Numbered from the stretch's first letter, positions 7,585 to 18,064 are shown. The stretch is DNA of 64,000 nt from Flavobacteriales bacterium UBA6770 (GCA_905181875.1 CAJIZH010000003.1:62001-126000); one strand, 5' to 3'. Numbers and translations: made by a program. The notes: generated from the letters alone by a model not told the origin.

Positions 7585-9459
7585 ATGAGATTATTAAGCT
7601 ATCTAATTCTAGCAGTAACTTTAATTACTGAATTAACTTCGTGCAAGCCAGTAAAAAAAGAGAAAGAAGAAGCAAAAGAAACGATGATGAAGTTTGAAGA
7701 CAAGCACACTTATGCAAAACCTCAAGAAGCTGTAATTACTCATCTTGATTGGACTGCAAATGTTGATTTCGAGACCAAAATAATCACTGCGACTGCAGTC
7801 TACAATATCAAAACTGCTGAATCAGCCTCAAAAATTATTTTTGATACAAAAGATAGCTTGAATATTATAGCTGTTCGGGTTGATGGAAAAGTAGCTAAAT
7901 ATGAAATTGGTGCAACGGATGAGTTTTTAGGTGCGCCATTAACAGTTGAGTTAGCAAAAGAAGCAAAACAAGTTGAAATTGATTACAAAACCAACCCTAC
8001 TGCAGCTGCGGTTCAATGGTTAAGTCCGCAGCAAACTGCAAACAAGACTACTCCATTCTTATTCACACAATCGCAAGCTATTTTAGCCCGTAGTTGGTTT
8101 CCTATTCAGGACGGACCCGGAATCCGTTTTACTTATGAGGCAGAAGTCACAGTCCCAAAAGGCATGATTGCTCTAATGAGTGCAGAGAACCCTACCGAGA
8201 AAAATGAAACAGGAATTTATAGTTTCTCAATGAAACAACCGGTTCCTGCATACTTAATGGCATTGACTATTGGAGATGTAGATTACAGAAAACTGGGAGC
8301 TCATACAGGAATTTATGCTGAATCTACTTTAATGGGAAAAGCAGCTTACGAATTTGCTGAAATGGAAGATATGCTTGTAGCAGCAGAAAAACTTTATGGG
8401 AAGTACCAATGGGAAGTTTACGATATGATTATCCTGCCTCCTTCTTTCCCTTTTGGAGGAATGGAAAATCCCCGTCTGACCTTCGCTACTCCTACTATTA
8501 TTGCTGGTGATCGATCATTAACCGCTTTAGTTGCTCATGAATTAGCACATAGCTGGAGCGGAAATTTAGTTACCAATGCAACCTGGGATGATTTCTGGCT
8601 AAATGAAGGATTTACAGTTTACTTCGAAAGAAGAATAATGGAATCACTTTATGGGAAAAATTACGCTGAGATGTTAGCTCAATTGGGTTATCAAGATTTG
8701 TTGGAAACGGTGGACGATTACATGGAAAACAATCAACCAGAAGACACTCATTTAAAGTTAAACTTAGATGGTCGTAACCCAGATGATGGTATGTCAGATA
8801 TTGCTTATGAAAAGGGTTATTTCTTTTTACGATTAGTCGAAAACACTGTAGGACGAGAAAAATTTGACGTCTTTCTAAAAGACTATTTCCAGGGAAATGC
8901 TTTTAAAGTAATGACTACAGAAGCATTCATTATTCACCTTAAAGCTAATCTATTAGACTCTGCCACTTATACTTCAATCGGCGCTGATCAATGGATTTAT
9001 GGCGAGGGTCTTCCTGACAACTTGCCTACTCCAAACAGTAATAAATTTGAATTGGTTAATGCTGAAATTGAAGCTTGGAAAAACGGAACAATCGCTAAAA
9101 AGTTGGAAACCACAGATTGGTCTTCACATGAATGGTTGCACTTCATAAGAACTTTGCCTAGTGGGCTTTCTTTCGATAAAATGAAAGAATTGGATACTAC
9201 TTTTAGATTCACCAAATCCGGGAACACTGAAGTTCTATCGGCTTGGTTTCAACACACTATCAAAAACAACTACGTACCTGCAAATCAAGTTATGAAAGAC
9301 TTTTTAGTTTCTGTTGGAAGACGTAAGTTTTTGACTCCAACTTACACTGCTCTTAAAGAATCAGGAAAGTTATCAATGGCTAAAGAAATTTATAAAGAAG
9401 CAAGACCAAACTACCACAGTGTGAGTCAACAAACTATGGATGAATTATTAGGATTTTAA
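7585..9459 (+). CDS. M1 family metallo-aminopeptidase, lipoprotein (LTA4H-like)
   Basis: A 624-residue zinc aminopeptidase that removes N-terminal residues from peptides. The first 20 residues form a lipoprotein signal ending in the lipobox LTSC, so it is probably anchored in the periplasmic or outer membrane. The substrate loop GGMEN is near residues 291-295, and the zinc site HELAH at 318-322 is followed by Glu341 in NEGF (HExxH-X18-E). The C-terminal third is helical as in the leukotriene-A4-hydrolase subfamily (arm-repeat domain). Start 7585 is chosen over 7495 because the signal peptide begins there and a promoter element lies between. Proline dehydrogenase follows 10 bp later, consistent with peptide-derived amino acid use. 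Confidence 0.9.
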   Translation: MRLLSYLILAVTLITELTSCKPVKKEKEEAKETMMKFEDKHTYAKPQEAVITHLDWTANVDFETKIITATAVYNIKTAESASKIIFDTKDSLNIIAVRVDGKVAKYEIGATDEFLGAPLTVELAKEAKQVEIDYKTNPTAAAVQWLSPQQTANKTTPFLFTQSQAILARSWFPIQDGPGIRFTYEAEVTVPKGMIALMSAENPTEKNETGIYSFSMKQPVPAYLMALTIGDVDYRKLGAHTGIYAESTLMGKAAYEFAEMEDMLVAAEKLYGKYQWEVYDMIILPPSFPFGGMENPRLTFATPTIIAGDRSLTALVAHELAHSWSGNLVTNATWDDFWLNEGFTVYFERRIMESLYGKNYAEMLAQLGYQDLLETVDDYMENNQPEDTHLKLNLDGRNPDDGMSDIAYEKGYFFLRLVENTVGREKFDVFLKDYFQGNAFKVMTTEAFIIHLKANLLDSATYTSIGADQWIYGEGLPDNLPTPNSNKFELVNAEIEAWKNGTIAKKLETTDWSSHEWLHFIRTLPSGLSFDKMKELDTTFRFTKSGNTEVLSAWFQHTIKNNYVPANQVMKDFLVSVGRRKFLTPTYTALKESGKLSMAKEIYKEARPNYHSVSQQTMDELLGF

Positions 9460-9469
9460 ATCGAACTGA

Positions 9470-10657
9470 ATGAGCAATATTCCGTCATTTAGCAACACCG
9501 AAGTTGCTTTTAAGTCGAAATCAACTATAGAACTAAAATTTACCAGATTAATTTTCAAATTGATGGGAAGCCCCGGCTTGGTCAATATTCTGACGGATCT
9601 GACCACTTTCGCCTTAAAAATACGCCTTCCTATTCAATGGATTATTAAAAAAACGATCTTCAAACAATTTTGTGGAGGAGAGAGAATTGATGAATGCACT
9701 GGAACTTATGAATTACTCAAAAAAAATAATATTGAAGCAATTCTAGATTACAGTGTGGAAGGGCAATCATTAGAGTCTGATTTTGACTATGTGAAAGATG
9801 AGTTACTTCAGTTAATTGTTAATGCTAAAAAATATGCAAAGGTTCCAACAACTTGTTTGAAAATTACTGGAATTGCAAACTTTTCTATTTTGGAGAAAGT
9901 ATCTGCAAATTCACAATTAAACGAGACAGAAAAGCATGAATATAATCAAGTAATAAAACGTCTGGACTCCATTTGTAAAAAAGCGTTTGACAATAATGTT
10001 GAAATTTATATTGACGCTGAAGAAACTTGGATTCAGGTTGCCATTGATCGACTGGCGGAGGTTATGATGCAAAAGTATAATGGTAAAGTGGCAATTGTTT
10101 TTACTACTCTTCAAATGTACCGCCACGATCGGCTTAAATACCTTCAAGAATTAATTGAAAAAACGACTAAGCAAAATTTTGTTTTAGGGGCTAAAATAGT
10201 TCGAGGTGCGTATTTAGAAAAAGAAAACGAAAGAGCTAATAGTAACGGCTACTCAACTCCTATGCAACCTAATAAGTCTGCAACAGATAACGACTACAAT
10301 TCAGCGCTAAAATTAATGGTCGATAATATCGAAAAAGTGGAACTTTGCGCTGGAACTCATAACGAAGACAGTGCAAAATTACTTTGTAAATTGATGGCTG
10401 ATAAAGGATTAGAAAATTCTTACAGAGGTATATTCTTCTCACAACTTTACGGTATGTCTGACAATATTAGTTTTAACCTTGCCCATTCAGGTTATAATGT
10501 TTCTAAATATCTTCCTTATGGTCCGGTTCGAGATACACTTCCTTACCTCATTCGCCGAGCTAGAGAAAACACCTCAATTGCAGGTCAAATGGGTCGTGAA
10601 TTAGCTTTGATAACGAAAGAGTTATCAAGAAGGAAAGCTCAGCCAACTATTAATTAA
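9470..10657 (+). CDS. putA: Proline dehydrogenase
   Basis: A 395-residue FAD enzyme that oxidises proline to pyrroline-5-carboxylate, the first step of proline catabolism, passing electrons to the quinone pool. Family motifs: EIYIDAEETW (about residues 178-187), KIVRGAYLEKE (about 242-252), CAGTHNEDS, and the C-terminal YLPYGPVRDTLPYLIRRAREN (in part) with the paired arginines that bind the substrate carboxylate. It is a monofunctional PRODH as usual in Bacteroidota; no P5C dehydrogenase domain is present. It follows the M1 aminopeptidase by 10 bp, probably one transcript. The symbol is given for the activity; some would call this form prodh or fadM. Confidence 0.9.
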   Translation: MSNIPSFSNTEVAFKSKSTIELKFTRLIFKLMGSPGLVNILTDLTTFALKIRLPIQWIIKKTIFKQFCGGERIDECTGTYELLKKNNIEAILDYSVEGQSLESDFDYVKDELLQLIVNAKKYAKVPTTCLKITGIANFSILEKVSANSQLNETEKHEYNQVIKRLDSICKKAFDNNVEIYIDAEETWIQVAIDRLAEVMMQKYNGKVAIVFTTLQMYRHDRLKYLQELIEKTTKQNFVLGAKIVRGAYLEKENERANSNGYSTPMQPNKSATDNDYNSALKLMVDNIEKVELCAGTHNEDSAKLLCKLMADKGLENSYRGIFFSQLYGMSDNISFNLAHSGYNVSKYLPYGPVRDTLPYLIRRARENTSIAGQMGRELALITKELSRRKAQPTIN

Positions 10658-10693
10658 AACTGCCGTCTTACAATGTGAGGCTCATAAGGTTCA

Positions 10694-10722
10694 TTGTAAT
10701 AGCTTCGCTTATCGTATTTTTA
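10694..10722 (+). promoter_or_regulatory. Possible promoter of the T9SS PKD gene pair
   Basis: TTG at 10694-10696, 18 bp spacer, TATTTTTA at 10715-10722 (one mismatch to TAnnTTTG), 18 bp before the ATG at 10741. It lies within a longer open frame (from 10675) that would put extra residues in front of a perfect signal peptide. Confidence 0.35.
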
Positions 10723-10740
10723 CCCCAAAATCTAAAAACA

Positions 10741-13239
10741 ATGCGTTTACTAATTGCTTTATCAACTTTTTTGTTTTTTGTTAATACTACTTCCGCTCAG
10801 TATTGCACACCTATAGGGAACTGTGTATTTGATGATTACATTGATAATTTTCAATTCAATACTATTTCAAATTTAAATACCCAAGGAACAAACTGCGGTT
10901 CTCGATTTAACCCAGGAAACGCATACTCAAGTACTGGTCTCAGAACAACAATTACACACGGCCAGAAATACTATATGCGCATTACCTCGAGAGCCTCAGT
11001 GAATAGACAACAAGGCTTTGCCATTTGGATTGATTATAATCAGGATAACGACTTCGACGATGTAGGTGAATTTGTTTGGAGTTCTCCAAAAGCGGATACC
11101 GTTTTCACGGATTCAATTCTAATCCCATATTCAACCTTAACTGGATTAACAAGAATGCGTGTTAGAAGCCAACGAAATTCAACTATTAGCTCAATAGAAT
11201 CTTGTTCAACGATTAATCGCGGAGAATCTGAAGACTATCTAGTCGATATTAAAGCTTCTCAAATCGCTCCGCTAACAGATTTCACTTCAAATACAACCTT
11301 CACTTGTGACGGAACTGTCAAATTTCAAGATATTACTCCCAATCAAGTTACTACAAGGCTTTGGGAATTTGGAGATGGAGACACGTCTATTTTACAAGAT
11401 CCAACGCACAACTACAAGACAACAGGAACCTATACTGTTAAGCTCACTTGTACAAATAGTTTTGGTTCAAAGCAAGAAGTTAAAACCAACTTGATTACTT
11501 ACAATGCAAGTGGCTTAAAACGAGCGTCATGCTCACCTGCGACAGGTTCAGTAAATTCAGGTTTTGGTGTTACAAATTTTTCCTTTACAACTATAAATAA
11601 TTCCAGTGTCGATGCTACTGCTGGTTTTGAGGATTTATCATGTATTCAAGGATCCGCCTCTCAAGGTGTGAGTTATCAAATGATCATTTCAGCTCCTAAT
11701 GCACCTGCAAATCAAAACTTTAGAGCTTGGATAGATTACAACAATGATGGACTTTTTAGTAATTCTACAGAATTGGTTTTATCGCAAGATGATCAAAAAT
11801 CAGGTTTGGAAACAATCAGAGTTCCAGCTAATGTAGTTCTTGGCATCCCTCTAAGAATAAGGGTTGCTGCAGTCTATACCTTGAGCGCCCCAGTATCCGG
11901 ACGCTTTAACGCATGCTCTAATCTGAGCTATGGTCAAATGGAAGATTATGGTATTGTAGTATCACTAAACACTAGCCCCCCAGTTACAGAATTCGAAACC
12001 GCAACTTTAAAGTCTTGTGATGGACGAGTAGATTTTTTAGACCTTTCCACAAACGTTCCTACCTCTTGGACTTGGGACTTTGGTGACGGAAATCAAAGTT
12101 CGCTTCAAAACCCAACACACACTTATGCTGCCAGTGGAACTTACACCGTCAAATTGATCACATCGAATCTATATGGTTCAGACAATACCACCAAGACTTC
12201 TTACATCACGGTCAAACTAGCTGATGCAGTAAAAAGCGCTTGCATACCTACAACCAATTCACACAGAGAAGATTATGGTATTCACTCTGTACTTTTCGAA
12301 TCAATAAACAATAAATCTGAAGATGGCCGAGTGGGTTACGAAGACTTTAGTTGTGCACAACAAGTAGTCGTGGCAGAGAGTAAAACCTACAATATTGAAG
12401 TCAAAACTGGCTCCTTAAATCTTGAAGATGTCTATGTATGGATAGATTTTAACAATGATGGAATTTTAGACTCTGGTACTGAACAAGTATTTTATTCTGG
12501 AAGCGATAGTCTCCATAAAGGGACGATAACTATTCCATCCGCCAGCATTAAATTTAAGTCGCTTAGGATGAGAGTTATGAGTGATATATTAGGAACAAAT
12601 CTAAATGCTTGTACAAATCCCACCTATGGACAAGCTGAAGACTATGGATTAATAATTACTGGTGATACTTCAGGCCAACCTCAAGCTCCAACTGCAAGCT
12701 TTAGTGCCGATTCCGTTCAATCTTGTTTGGGTCTAATTAAATTTAGTGAGAACTCAAGTAACTCTCCAACAAGTTGGTCTTGGGATTTTGGAGATGGTAA
12801 AACAAGTATCATCAAAGATCCAGTGCATCAATACACTTCTGCAGGAATCTTTACGATAAAGCTAACCGCTAGTAACAGCATTGGAAATGATGTTGAAACA
12901 AAAATTAGTTACTTAGAAGTTGATGAACGATTTTGTGCACCTGGCGGCAAAAATGGTGGTAACGATGTTGGGATTGACATTGTCACATTTGAAGAATCAA
13001 TATTGATCTATCCAAATCCTGCTGAAGACCTTATAAACATTGAATTTCCAGTATCTTATGTTCAAAAGTTTGAAGTTGCACTAATTTCAGTTCAAGGACA
13101 AATTCTATATTTGAATAAAATAGAAGCTGGAGAGACTAAAAAAATTCAATTGGAATTAGAAGGTTTTCCTACTGGCCTTCACTTTTTACAAATTAAAATA
13201 GGTGAATCAATATTCACTAAAAAGCTGATAATCAATTAA
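10741..13239 (+). CDS. Secreted GEVED/PKD-repeat protein with T9SS type A sorting domain
   Basis: An 832-residue cell-surface or secreted protein. After a signal peptide (MRLLIALSTFLFF, cut after TTSAQ) three units repeat: a GEVED domain (marked WIDYNQDND, RMRVRSQRN, GESEDYL in the first copy; WIDYNNDG with GQMEDYG in the second; WIDFNNDG with GQAEDYG in the third) followed by a PKD domain (LWEFGDGD, TWDFGDGN, SWDFGDGK, each followed by HxY...GxYTVKL or similar). The end (ILIYPNPAEDLINIEF ... LIIN) is a T9SS type A sorting domain. Asp-rich WIDYN-D-D motifs suggest calcium binding. Start 10741 is chosen for the signal peptide; the frame itself is open to 10675. The next gene begins on the base after the stop. 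Confidence 0.88.
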   Translation: MRLLIALSTFLFFVNTTSAQYCTPIGNCVFDDYIDNFQFNTISNLNTQGTNCGSRFNPGNAYSSTGLRTTITHGQKYYMRITSRASVNRQQGFAIWIDYNQDNDFDDVGEFVWSSPKADTVFTDSILIPYSTLTGLTRMRVRSQRNSTISSIESCSTINRGESEDYLVDIKASQIAPLTDFTSNTTFTCDGTVKFQDITPNQVTTRLWEFGDGDTSILQDPTHNYKTTGTYTVKLTCTNSFGSKQEVKTNLITYNASGLKRASCSPATGSVNSGFGVTNFSFTTINNSSVDATAGFEDLSCIQGSASQGVSYQMIISAPNAPANQNFRAWIDYNNDGLFSNSTELVLSQDDQKSGLETIRVPANVVLGIPLRIRVAAVYTLSAPVSGRFNACSNLSYGQMEDYGIVVSLNTSPPVTEFETATLKSCDGRVDFLDLSTNVPTSWTWDFGDGNQSSLQNPTHTYAASGTYTVKLITSNLYGSDNTTKTSYITVKLADAVKSACIPTTNSHREDYGIHSVLFESINNKSEDGRVGYEDFSCAQQVVVAESKTYNIEVKTGSLNLEDVYVWIDFNNDGILDSGTEQVFYSGSDSLHKGTITIPSASIKFKSLRMRVMSDILGTNLNACTNPTYGQAEDYGLIITGDTSGQPQAPTASFSADSVQSCLGLIKFSENSSNSPTSWSWDFGDGKTSIIKDPVHQYTSAGIFTIKLTASNSIGNDVETKISYLEVDERFCAPGGKNGGNDVGIDIVTFEESILIYPNPAEDLINIEFPVSYVQKFEVALISVQGQILYLNKIEAGETKKIQLELEGFPTGLHFLQIKIGESIFTKKLIIN

Positions 13240-16200
13240 ATGATTACTAAACTATTAACCCTTATTTGCTCTTTAAGCTTTATTTTCGCTTTAACAAATC
13301 AAGGCAAAGCAGCGCACCTTTACGGTGGTGATCTTTCGTATGCTTATGTAAGTTCTTCAATGGGTGGAACAATGCATGAATATGCAATTACATTAACTCT
13401 ATACCAGGATTGCGCTGCCAATAATTGGCTTAGCGCCCACCCGCAGTCTAGCGTTGCTGTCAGTGTTCATGAAGGTGCTTTGAATGCAACTTCACTTCTT
13501 CTTTCCACACAAAGAGCGACGGCTAACTTGACATTGATAGATTCATCTAAGGTTGAAAGCAACTTACCTGCTGGTTGCATTGTTGGAGGCCCTTGCATAT
13601 ATAAAACAATCTATTTCGGAACAGTAACTGTGCCGACAACCTTCACTGGATATCATTTTATTTACGACCGATGCTGTCGCACAACCGCTGTTAGAAACCT
13701 TTTAGTAGCTACAAATACAGATGGTTCACTAATCCACAGTTGGACAGCATCTACTTCCACAAAAAATACCTCTCCAAAGTTTAGAGACTTCGATTTTCCA
13801 TTTATCTGTATTAACAAGACCAATAGTGTACTAAATATTGCTCAAGATCCTGATGGTGACTTACTAAATTATGCATTTTATGCACCTTTTGATGGAGATG
13901 CAAGTCCTGGTGATTACACTAATGGTTACACAACTTTCACTCCTGGTGTAGTTAATTACAATGCAGGATATACTGCCCAACAGCCACTAGGTACTTTAGG
14001 AACAATTTCGTTAAATGGTCTAACTGGATATACAACTATGAGCACCTCTCAAGCTGGAGATTATGTTGTAGGTATAAAGGTTACTGAGATCGATAAAAAC
14101 GGGAAAACCGTCGGTGTTGTGCACCGAGAATATCAATTTCCTTTTGTGAATTGTAACGACACAAATAAAAGTCAACCACAATTAATCGGTAGTGCAAAAT
14201 CAGATTTTGAAATTAATGCTGGAGATACTTTGTGTTTTGATATTGAATTTGAAGATAAAGGTGGTTCTCCTCTTGATTATCTATACAGAGTTGAAGGTTT
14301 AATATTCGATACCAATTTCACAAAACCAGCGGCCAATTTATCAACTCCAATTTTTAGTCCTGGTAAGTCTGAACAAAAGTTTTGTTGGCCGACAACCTGT
14401 GAGCAAGGAAGATCAACTAAATATTATTTTTCTGCTACAGTTGCTGATTCTGCTTGTGTTCCAAATCAAAATAGTGTTGTCTTTTCTGTTTTGGTGAACC
14501 CTGCTGAAACTCCTAAAACTATAAGTGGCCCCTCAAGTTTATGCTCAGGTGCATCCAATGTTGTTTATACCACAGATACAATACCTGGTTTAATTTATAA
14601 TTGGATGGTTACTGGTGGAAGTATTATCTCTGGTGGAACGGGGCCTTCTATCACTGTAAACTGGGGGAATGGTCCTGGAGGAAACATCCAGGTTTCTGGA
14701 GTTAATGCTACAGGATGTATTGGTGATACCATAGATAAAGCTGTTTTTGTAGCAACATTTCCTATTAATGCTGGTAGAGATACGTTAATGTGTATTGGGG
14801 ATACCGTTATTCTTGGAGGGAATACTTTAAATCCAACTGCTCCAAATGGCTATTCTATTAAATGGAGTTCGGGAAATTTCCTGAATGATGATACAATATC
14901 AAATCCAAAAGCATTTCCTAATATAACAACTAATTTCTTGTTGTCGGTAACAGATACTACTGGAAAATGTACTGTTATTGACACTATTATAGTGCGAGTA
15001 GGGCTTAATCCAAATGCCAGCACCAGCAATGACACCACATTATGTGAAGGAAATCAAATCACTTTAGCAGCGAGTGGTGGTACAAAATACACTTGGTCAC
15101 CTGGTAGTTTACTAAATGACAGCACCATATCCAACCCAATTACCAATATCACTAGCGATCAATTGTTTATTGTGAAAATTGAAGATCCCGGTAATGCATG
15201 TTTAACTCTAGATTCAGTTTTGGTAACAATTGATGAACAATCAGACCTCAATCCAGGTGTAGATTCCACGATTTGTTTTGGATTAACTCATATTTTAGGA
15301 GGAATACCTTCCGGAGTTCCAAATGCCATTTTTAATTGGACTCCTTCTGCTAATCTGAGCAGTGCAACTGACTCAAATCCAGTTTATACTCCCACAGGAA
15401 TTGACACAACAACCTTTTTCGTAACAATGACTACACCTGCAGGTTGTATATTCAACGATTCGATAGAAATAAGAATAGACAGTATTCCAATTATCGACTT
15501 ACTGTTTGGTAGAGATACAATCTGTCAGCAAGACACGACTTTCATTCAAGCTAGTGGCGGAGATAAATATACATGGAATGTTACAGGTATAACTGGTGCT
15601 GGACCGCACATAATTACACCGGATACTGGATTTTTATATAAAGTAATCGTAACAGATGCTAATTTTTGTTCTGCTATCGATAGTCAGTATATAGACGTGA
15701 AAACTATACCTCAAATATTAATACCTTTTGATACAATTTTCTTATGTAATCTAGATACCTTAAAAATCCCAGTACCTGTAGGTGCTGCAAGCTACCAATG
15801 GTCTCCCAACTATAACATATTGCCAAATACAACTGTTGCCGAACCAAATGTTTTTCCTCGAGTCGATACTACATATGTTGTAACCATTACTAATTTCTTT
15901 GGCTGTGATGCTGTTGATTCAATCCATATTGAAGTTGGTGGAGAAGTTCCAACTGAAGCAGGCCCTTCAATAACACTTTGTGCTCCTGATACCCTTCAAA
16001 TAGGAGGCAATCCTACTTCTCCTCTTTTCAGTACCACCTATTCTTGGACTCCAGTTACTGGATTAAATAATTCTACTTTAGCGAATCCAGCAACCTTTGC
16101 TGATACGACTCGGATGTATAAAGTAAATACTGTTAATGGAAAATGTGGAGGAATTGACAGTGTATTAGTCACAGTAAAACAGAGACCTACAGTAACTTTT

Positions 16201-17658
16201 GCGAGAAATCCCTATGAGGTTTGTATGGGTGATACTGTTCAAATTGATACGCTGAGCTCAACAGGAACTTTAGCTAGTGCTCTAATTAATCCACTTCCTG
16301 CAGTTCTCGTAGGTGGTTTTGGAATTAAATTAAACATTGCCCCATTAGTTAGCGCAACTTATGATGTAATTCTAGTTGACACTAATGGCTGTATAGACAC
16401 TTCTAAATTATTTATAAACGTAGTGGATCCGCCTAATGTTTATGCTGGAAAAGATACCATTGAATGTGCTGGTATACCTTTTCAATTAGTGGCAACTGGA
16501 GCAAGTACTTATTCTTGGTCTCCATCAGAATTGTTGGATAAACCAAATAGTCCTACTCCAGTAGCTAATGCAGACTCCCTTACAGAATTTATAGTCACAG
16601 GAACAACTCAGGCTGGTTGTATTGCTTCGGATACAGTGATTGTTGACGTAAAAGCACTACCAAGAGTTGATGCTGGAAATCCACTTATTGTTTGTTCAGA
16701 TACTGTTACAACTATTCGACTTGGAGGCTCTCCAACTGGAGATTCAACAACTAAATTTGTCTGGAGTCCAAACATTGATTTGGATAATCCTAGTGCTCTG
16801 AATCCAATTTGCACATTTACATTACCTAGAACCTATCTATTATTGGGGGTTGATACAAATGGTTGTGTTAATTCTGACACCGCTGATATTAGAATATATT
16901 CCTTCAAAATCAATAACGTAACTGCTGATTGTTCTAATGACACCATTCAATTAAATCTTTATGACACTTTTGGAACTCCGCCATTCATTTACGAATGGAC
17001 TCCAGCATTAGGGCTTTCCGATCCAACTATTCCCAACCCTAAAGTAATTGTAGATAGTAGTATTATTTATCAAGTTAAGGTTACGGATACCGTTGGTTGC
17101 TCAGATAGCGCTCTTGTAGATGTTTTTGTTGGAGGGTTGGTTAAATCAGCATTCGATCTTCAGATTCAAGCAGATTGTGATAATACCACGGTTACTGCGC
17201 TTAACAGGTCTGAAAATGCTACTGAATTTAGCTGGACACTGAATGGCGAGCCAATTAGTACCGTAGAATCTCCTGTATTTACATTTCCATATGAAAGTAG
17301 TTTTAGTATTAGCTTAACAGCAACTAGTGCTGAAGGTTGTGTTGACGTTAATTCTTCTGATACAGCTACAGTTAAGTTTGATGATTATTTTACCGGAAAA
17401 ATTCCTAACGTTTTTACCCCTAATGGCGATGGAATAAATGATTTATTTGATTTTAGATTGGGCAACCGACTTGAACAATGTTCAGAAATCAGAATCTATA
17501 ATCGTTGGGGAGCACTTGTATTTGAATCTCGTGAAAATTCTCACATTTGGGATGGACGAACTTTTACTGGTGCTGAATGTGCTGGAGGTGTTTACTTTTT
17601 CACTCTTTCAGTAAATGGAACAAGCTACAAAGGAAACGTTACGTTAGTCAGAAACTAA
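13240..17658 (+). CDS. Giant Ig/PKD-like protein with T9SS type B (CHU_C) sorting domain
   Basis: A 1472-residue secreted protein. A signal peptide (ending QGKAA) is followed by an N-terminal domain of about 300 residues rich in cysteines (RCCRT), then about ten divergent Ig-like repeats of 70-90 residues, each opening with a cysteine (CIGDTVILGG, CEGNQITLAA, CAPDTLQIGG, CAGIPFQLVA) and containing a YSWSP-like strand and an L-N-S--NP turn. The last 85 residues, beginning NVFTPNGDGINDLF and including RIYNRWGALVFES and WDGRTF, are the gliding-motility-associated C-terminal (CHU_C, type B) sorting domain. It begins immediately after the previous stop codon, so the two large proteins are probably made together. 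Likely adhesin or surface scaffold; binding partner unknown. Confidence 0.88.
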   Translation: MITKLLTLICSLSFIFALTNQGKAAHLYGGDLSYAYVSSSMGGTMHEYAITLTLYQDCAANNWLSAHPQSSVAVSVHEGALNATSLLLSTQRATANLTLIDSSKVESNLPAGCIVGGPCIYKTIYFGTVTVPTTFTGYHFIYDRCCRTTAVRNLLVATNTDGSLIHSWTASTSTKNTSPKFRDFDFPFICINKTNSVLNIAQDPDGDLLNYAFYAPFDGDASPGDYTNGYTTFTPGVVNYNAGYTAQQPLGTLGTISLNGLTGYTTMSTSQAGDYVVGIKVTEIDKNGKTVGVVHREYQFPFVNCNDTNKSQPQLIGSAKSDFEINAGDTLCFDIEFEDKGGSPLDYLYRVEGLIFDTNFTKPAANLSTPIFSPGKSEQKFCWPTTCEQGRSTKYYFSATVADSACVPNQNSVVFSVLVNPAETPKTISGPSSLCSGASNVVYTTDTIPGLIYNWMVTGGSIISGGTGPSITVNWGNGPGGNIQVSGVNATGCIGDTIDKAVFVATFPINAGRDTLMCIGDTVILGGNTLNPTAPNGYSIKWSSGNFLNDDTISNPKAFPNITTNFLLSVTDTTGKCTVIDTIIVRVGLNPNASTSNDTTLCEGNQITLAASGGTKYTWSPGSLLNDSTISNPITNITSDQLFIVKIEDPGNACLTLDSVLVTIDEQSDLNPGVDSTICFGLTHILGGIPSGVPNAIFNWTPSANLSSATDSNPVYTPTGIDTTTFFVTMTTPAGCIFNDSIEIRIDSIPIIDLLFGRDTICQQDTTFIQASGGDKYTWNVTGITGAGPHIITPDTGFLYKVIVTDANFCSAIDSQYIDVKTIPQILIPFDTIFLCNLDTLKIPVPVGAASYQWSPNYNILPNTTVAEPNVFPRVDTTYVVTITNFFGCDAVDSIHIEVGGEVPTEAGPSITLCAPDTLQIGGNPTSPLFSTTYSWTPVTGLNNSTLANPATFADTTRMYKVNTVNGKCGGIDSVLVTVKQRPTVTFARNPYEVCMGDTVQIDTLSSTGTLASALINPLPAVLVGGFGIKLNIAPLVSATYDVILVDTNGCIDTSKLFINVVDPPNVYAGKDTIECAGIPFQLVATGASTYSWSPSELLDKPNSPTPVANADSLTEFIVTGTTQAGCIASDTVIVDVKALPRVDAGNPLIVCSDTVTTIRLGGSPTGDSTTKFVWSPNIDLDNPSALNPICTFTLPRTYLLLGVDTNGCVNSDTADIRIYSFKINNVTADCSNDTIQLNLYDTFGTPPFIYEWTPALGLSDPTIPNPKVIVDSSIIYQVKVTDTVGCSDSALVDVFVGGLVKSAFDLQIQADCDNTTVTALNRSENATEFSWTLNGEPISTVESPVFTFPYESSFSISLTATSAEGCVDVNSSDTATVKFDDYFTGKIPNVFTPNGDGINDLFDFRLGNRLEQCSEIRIYNRWGALVFESRENSHIWDGRTFTGAECAGGVYFFTLSVNGTSYKGNVTLVRN

Positions 17659-17757
17659 TATTTCCTATCTTATTACTTGATTTTTAGTTAGTTATTATTT
17701 ATTTTAAACTTGAAATAAAGGCTATTCAATTAAGTCGTTTCTAATCTATAAGAAATT

Positions 17758-18017
17758 ATGAACGACATTGAAAACCGATAGACACACAAGAAGTAATGAA
17801 GCTATTTTTGAATACATATTAAGTGGCCGGAAAACGAACCTATTTTTTTGATGTAAAAGCAACCAGAAGCAACGATTAATACCTAGCTATTACAGAAAGT
17901 AAAAAGCGATTTAAAGAAGATGGAACTTTTGATTTTCAAAAGCATAAAGTCTTCCAGTATAAAGAGGACTTCGATAAATTTTAAGGTGCACTTAAAACCT
18001 GTATAACTAAGATTTAA
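17758..18017 (+). pseudogene. Relic of a DUF3276/PUR-alpha-like nucleic-acid-binding gene
   Basis: This gap carries a decayed copy of the small PUR-domain protein found across Bacteroidota. In the frame starting at 17823 it reads VAGKRTYFFDVKATRSND, then a TAA stop (17877-17879), then YLAITESKKRFKEDGTFDFQ and HKVFQYKEDFDKF, a second TAA (17982-17984) and GALKTCI, ending at 18017. These blocks match the family pattern AG-RTYFFDV-AT---DYYL-ITESKK and KHKI-LYKEDF. The N-terminal piece NEAIFEYILSGR is in another frame (around 17797-17832) and an ATG with MNDIENR (17758) in a third. At least two frameshifts and two internal stops make it a true pseudogene, not a single sequencing slip. Confidence 0.8.
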
Positions 18018-18064
18018 GAATTACAATCTGGTCATTAACTCTAATATGTTAGATAGACTTTTAA

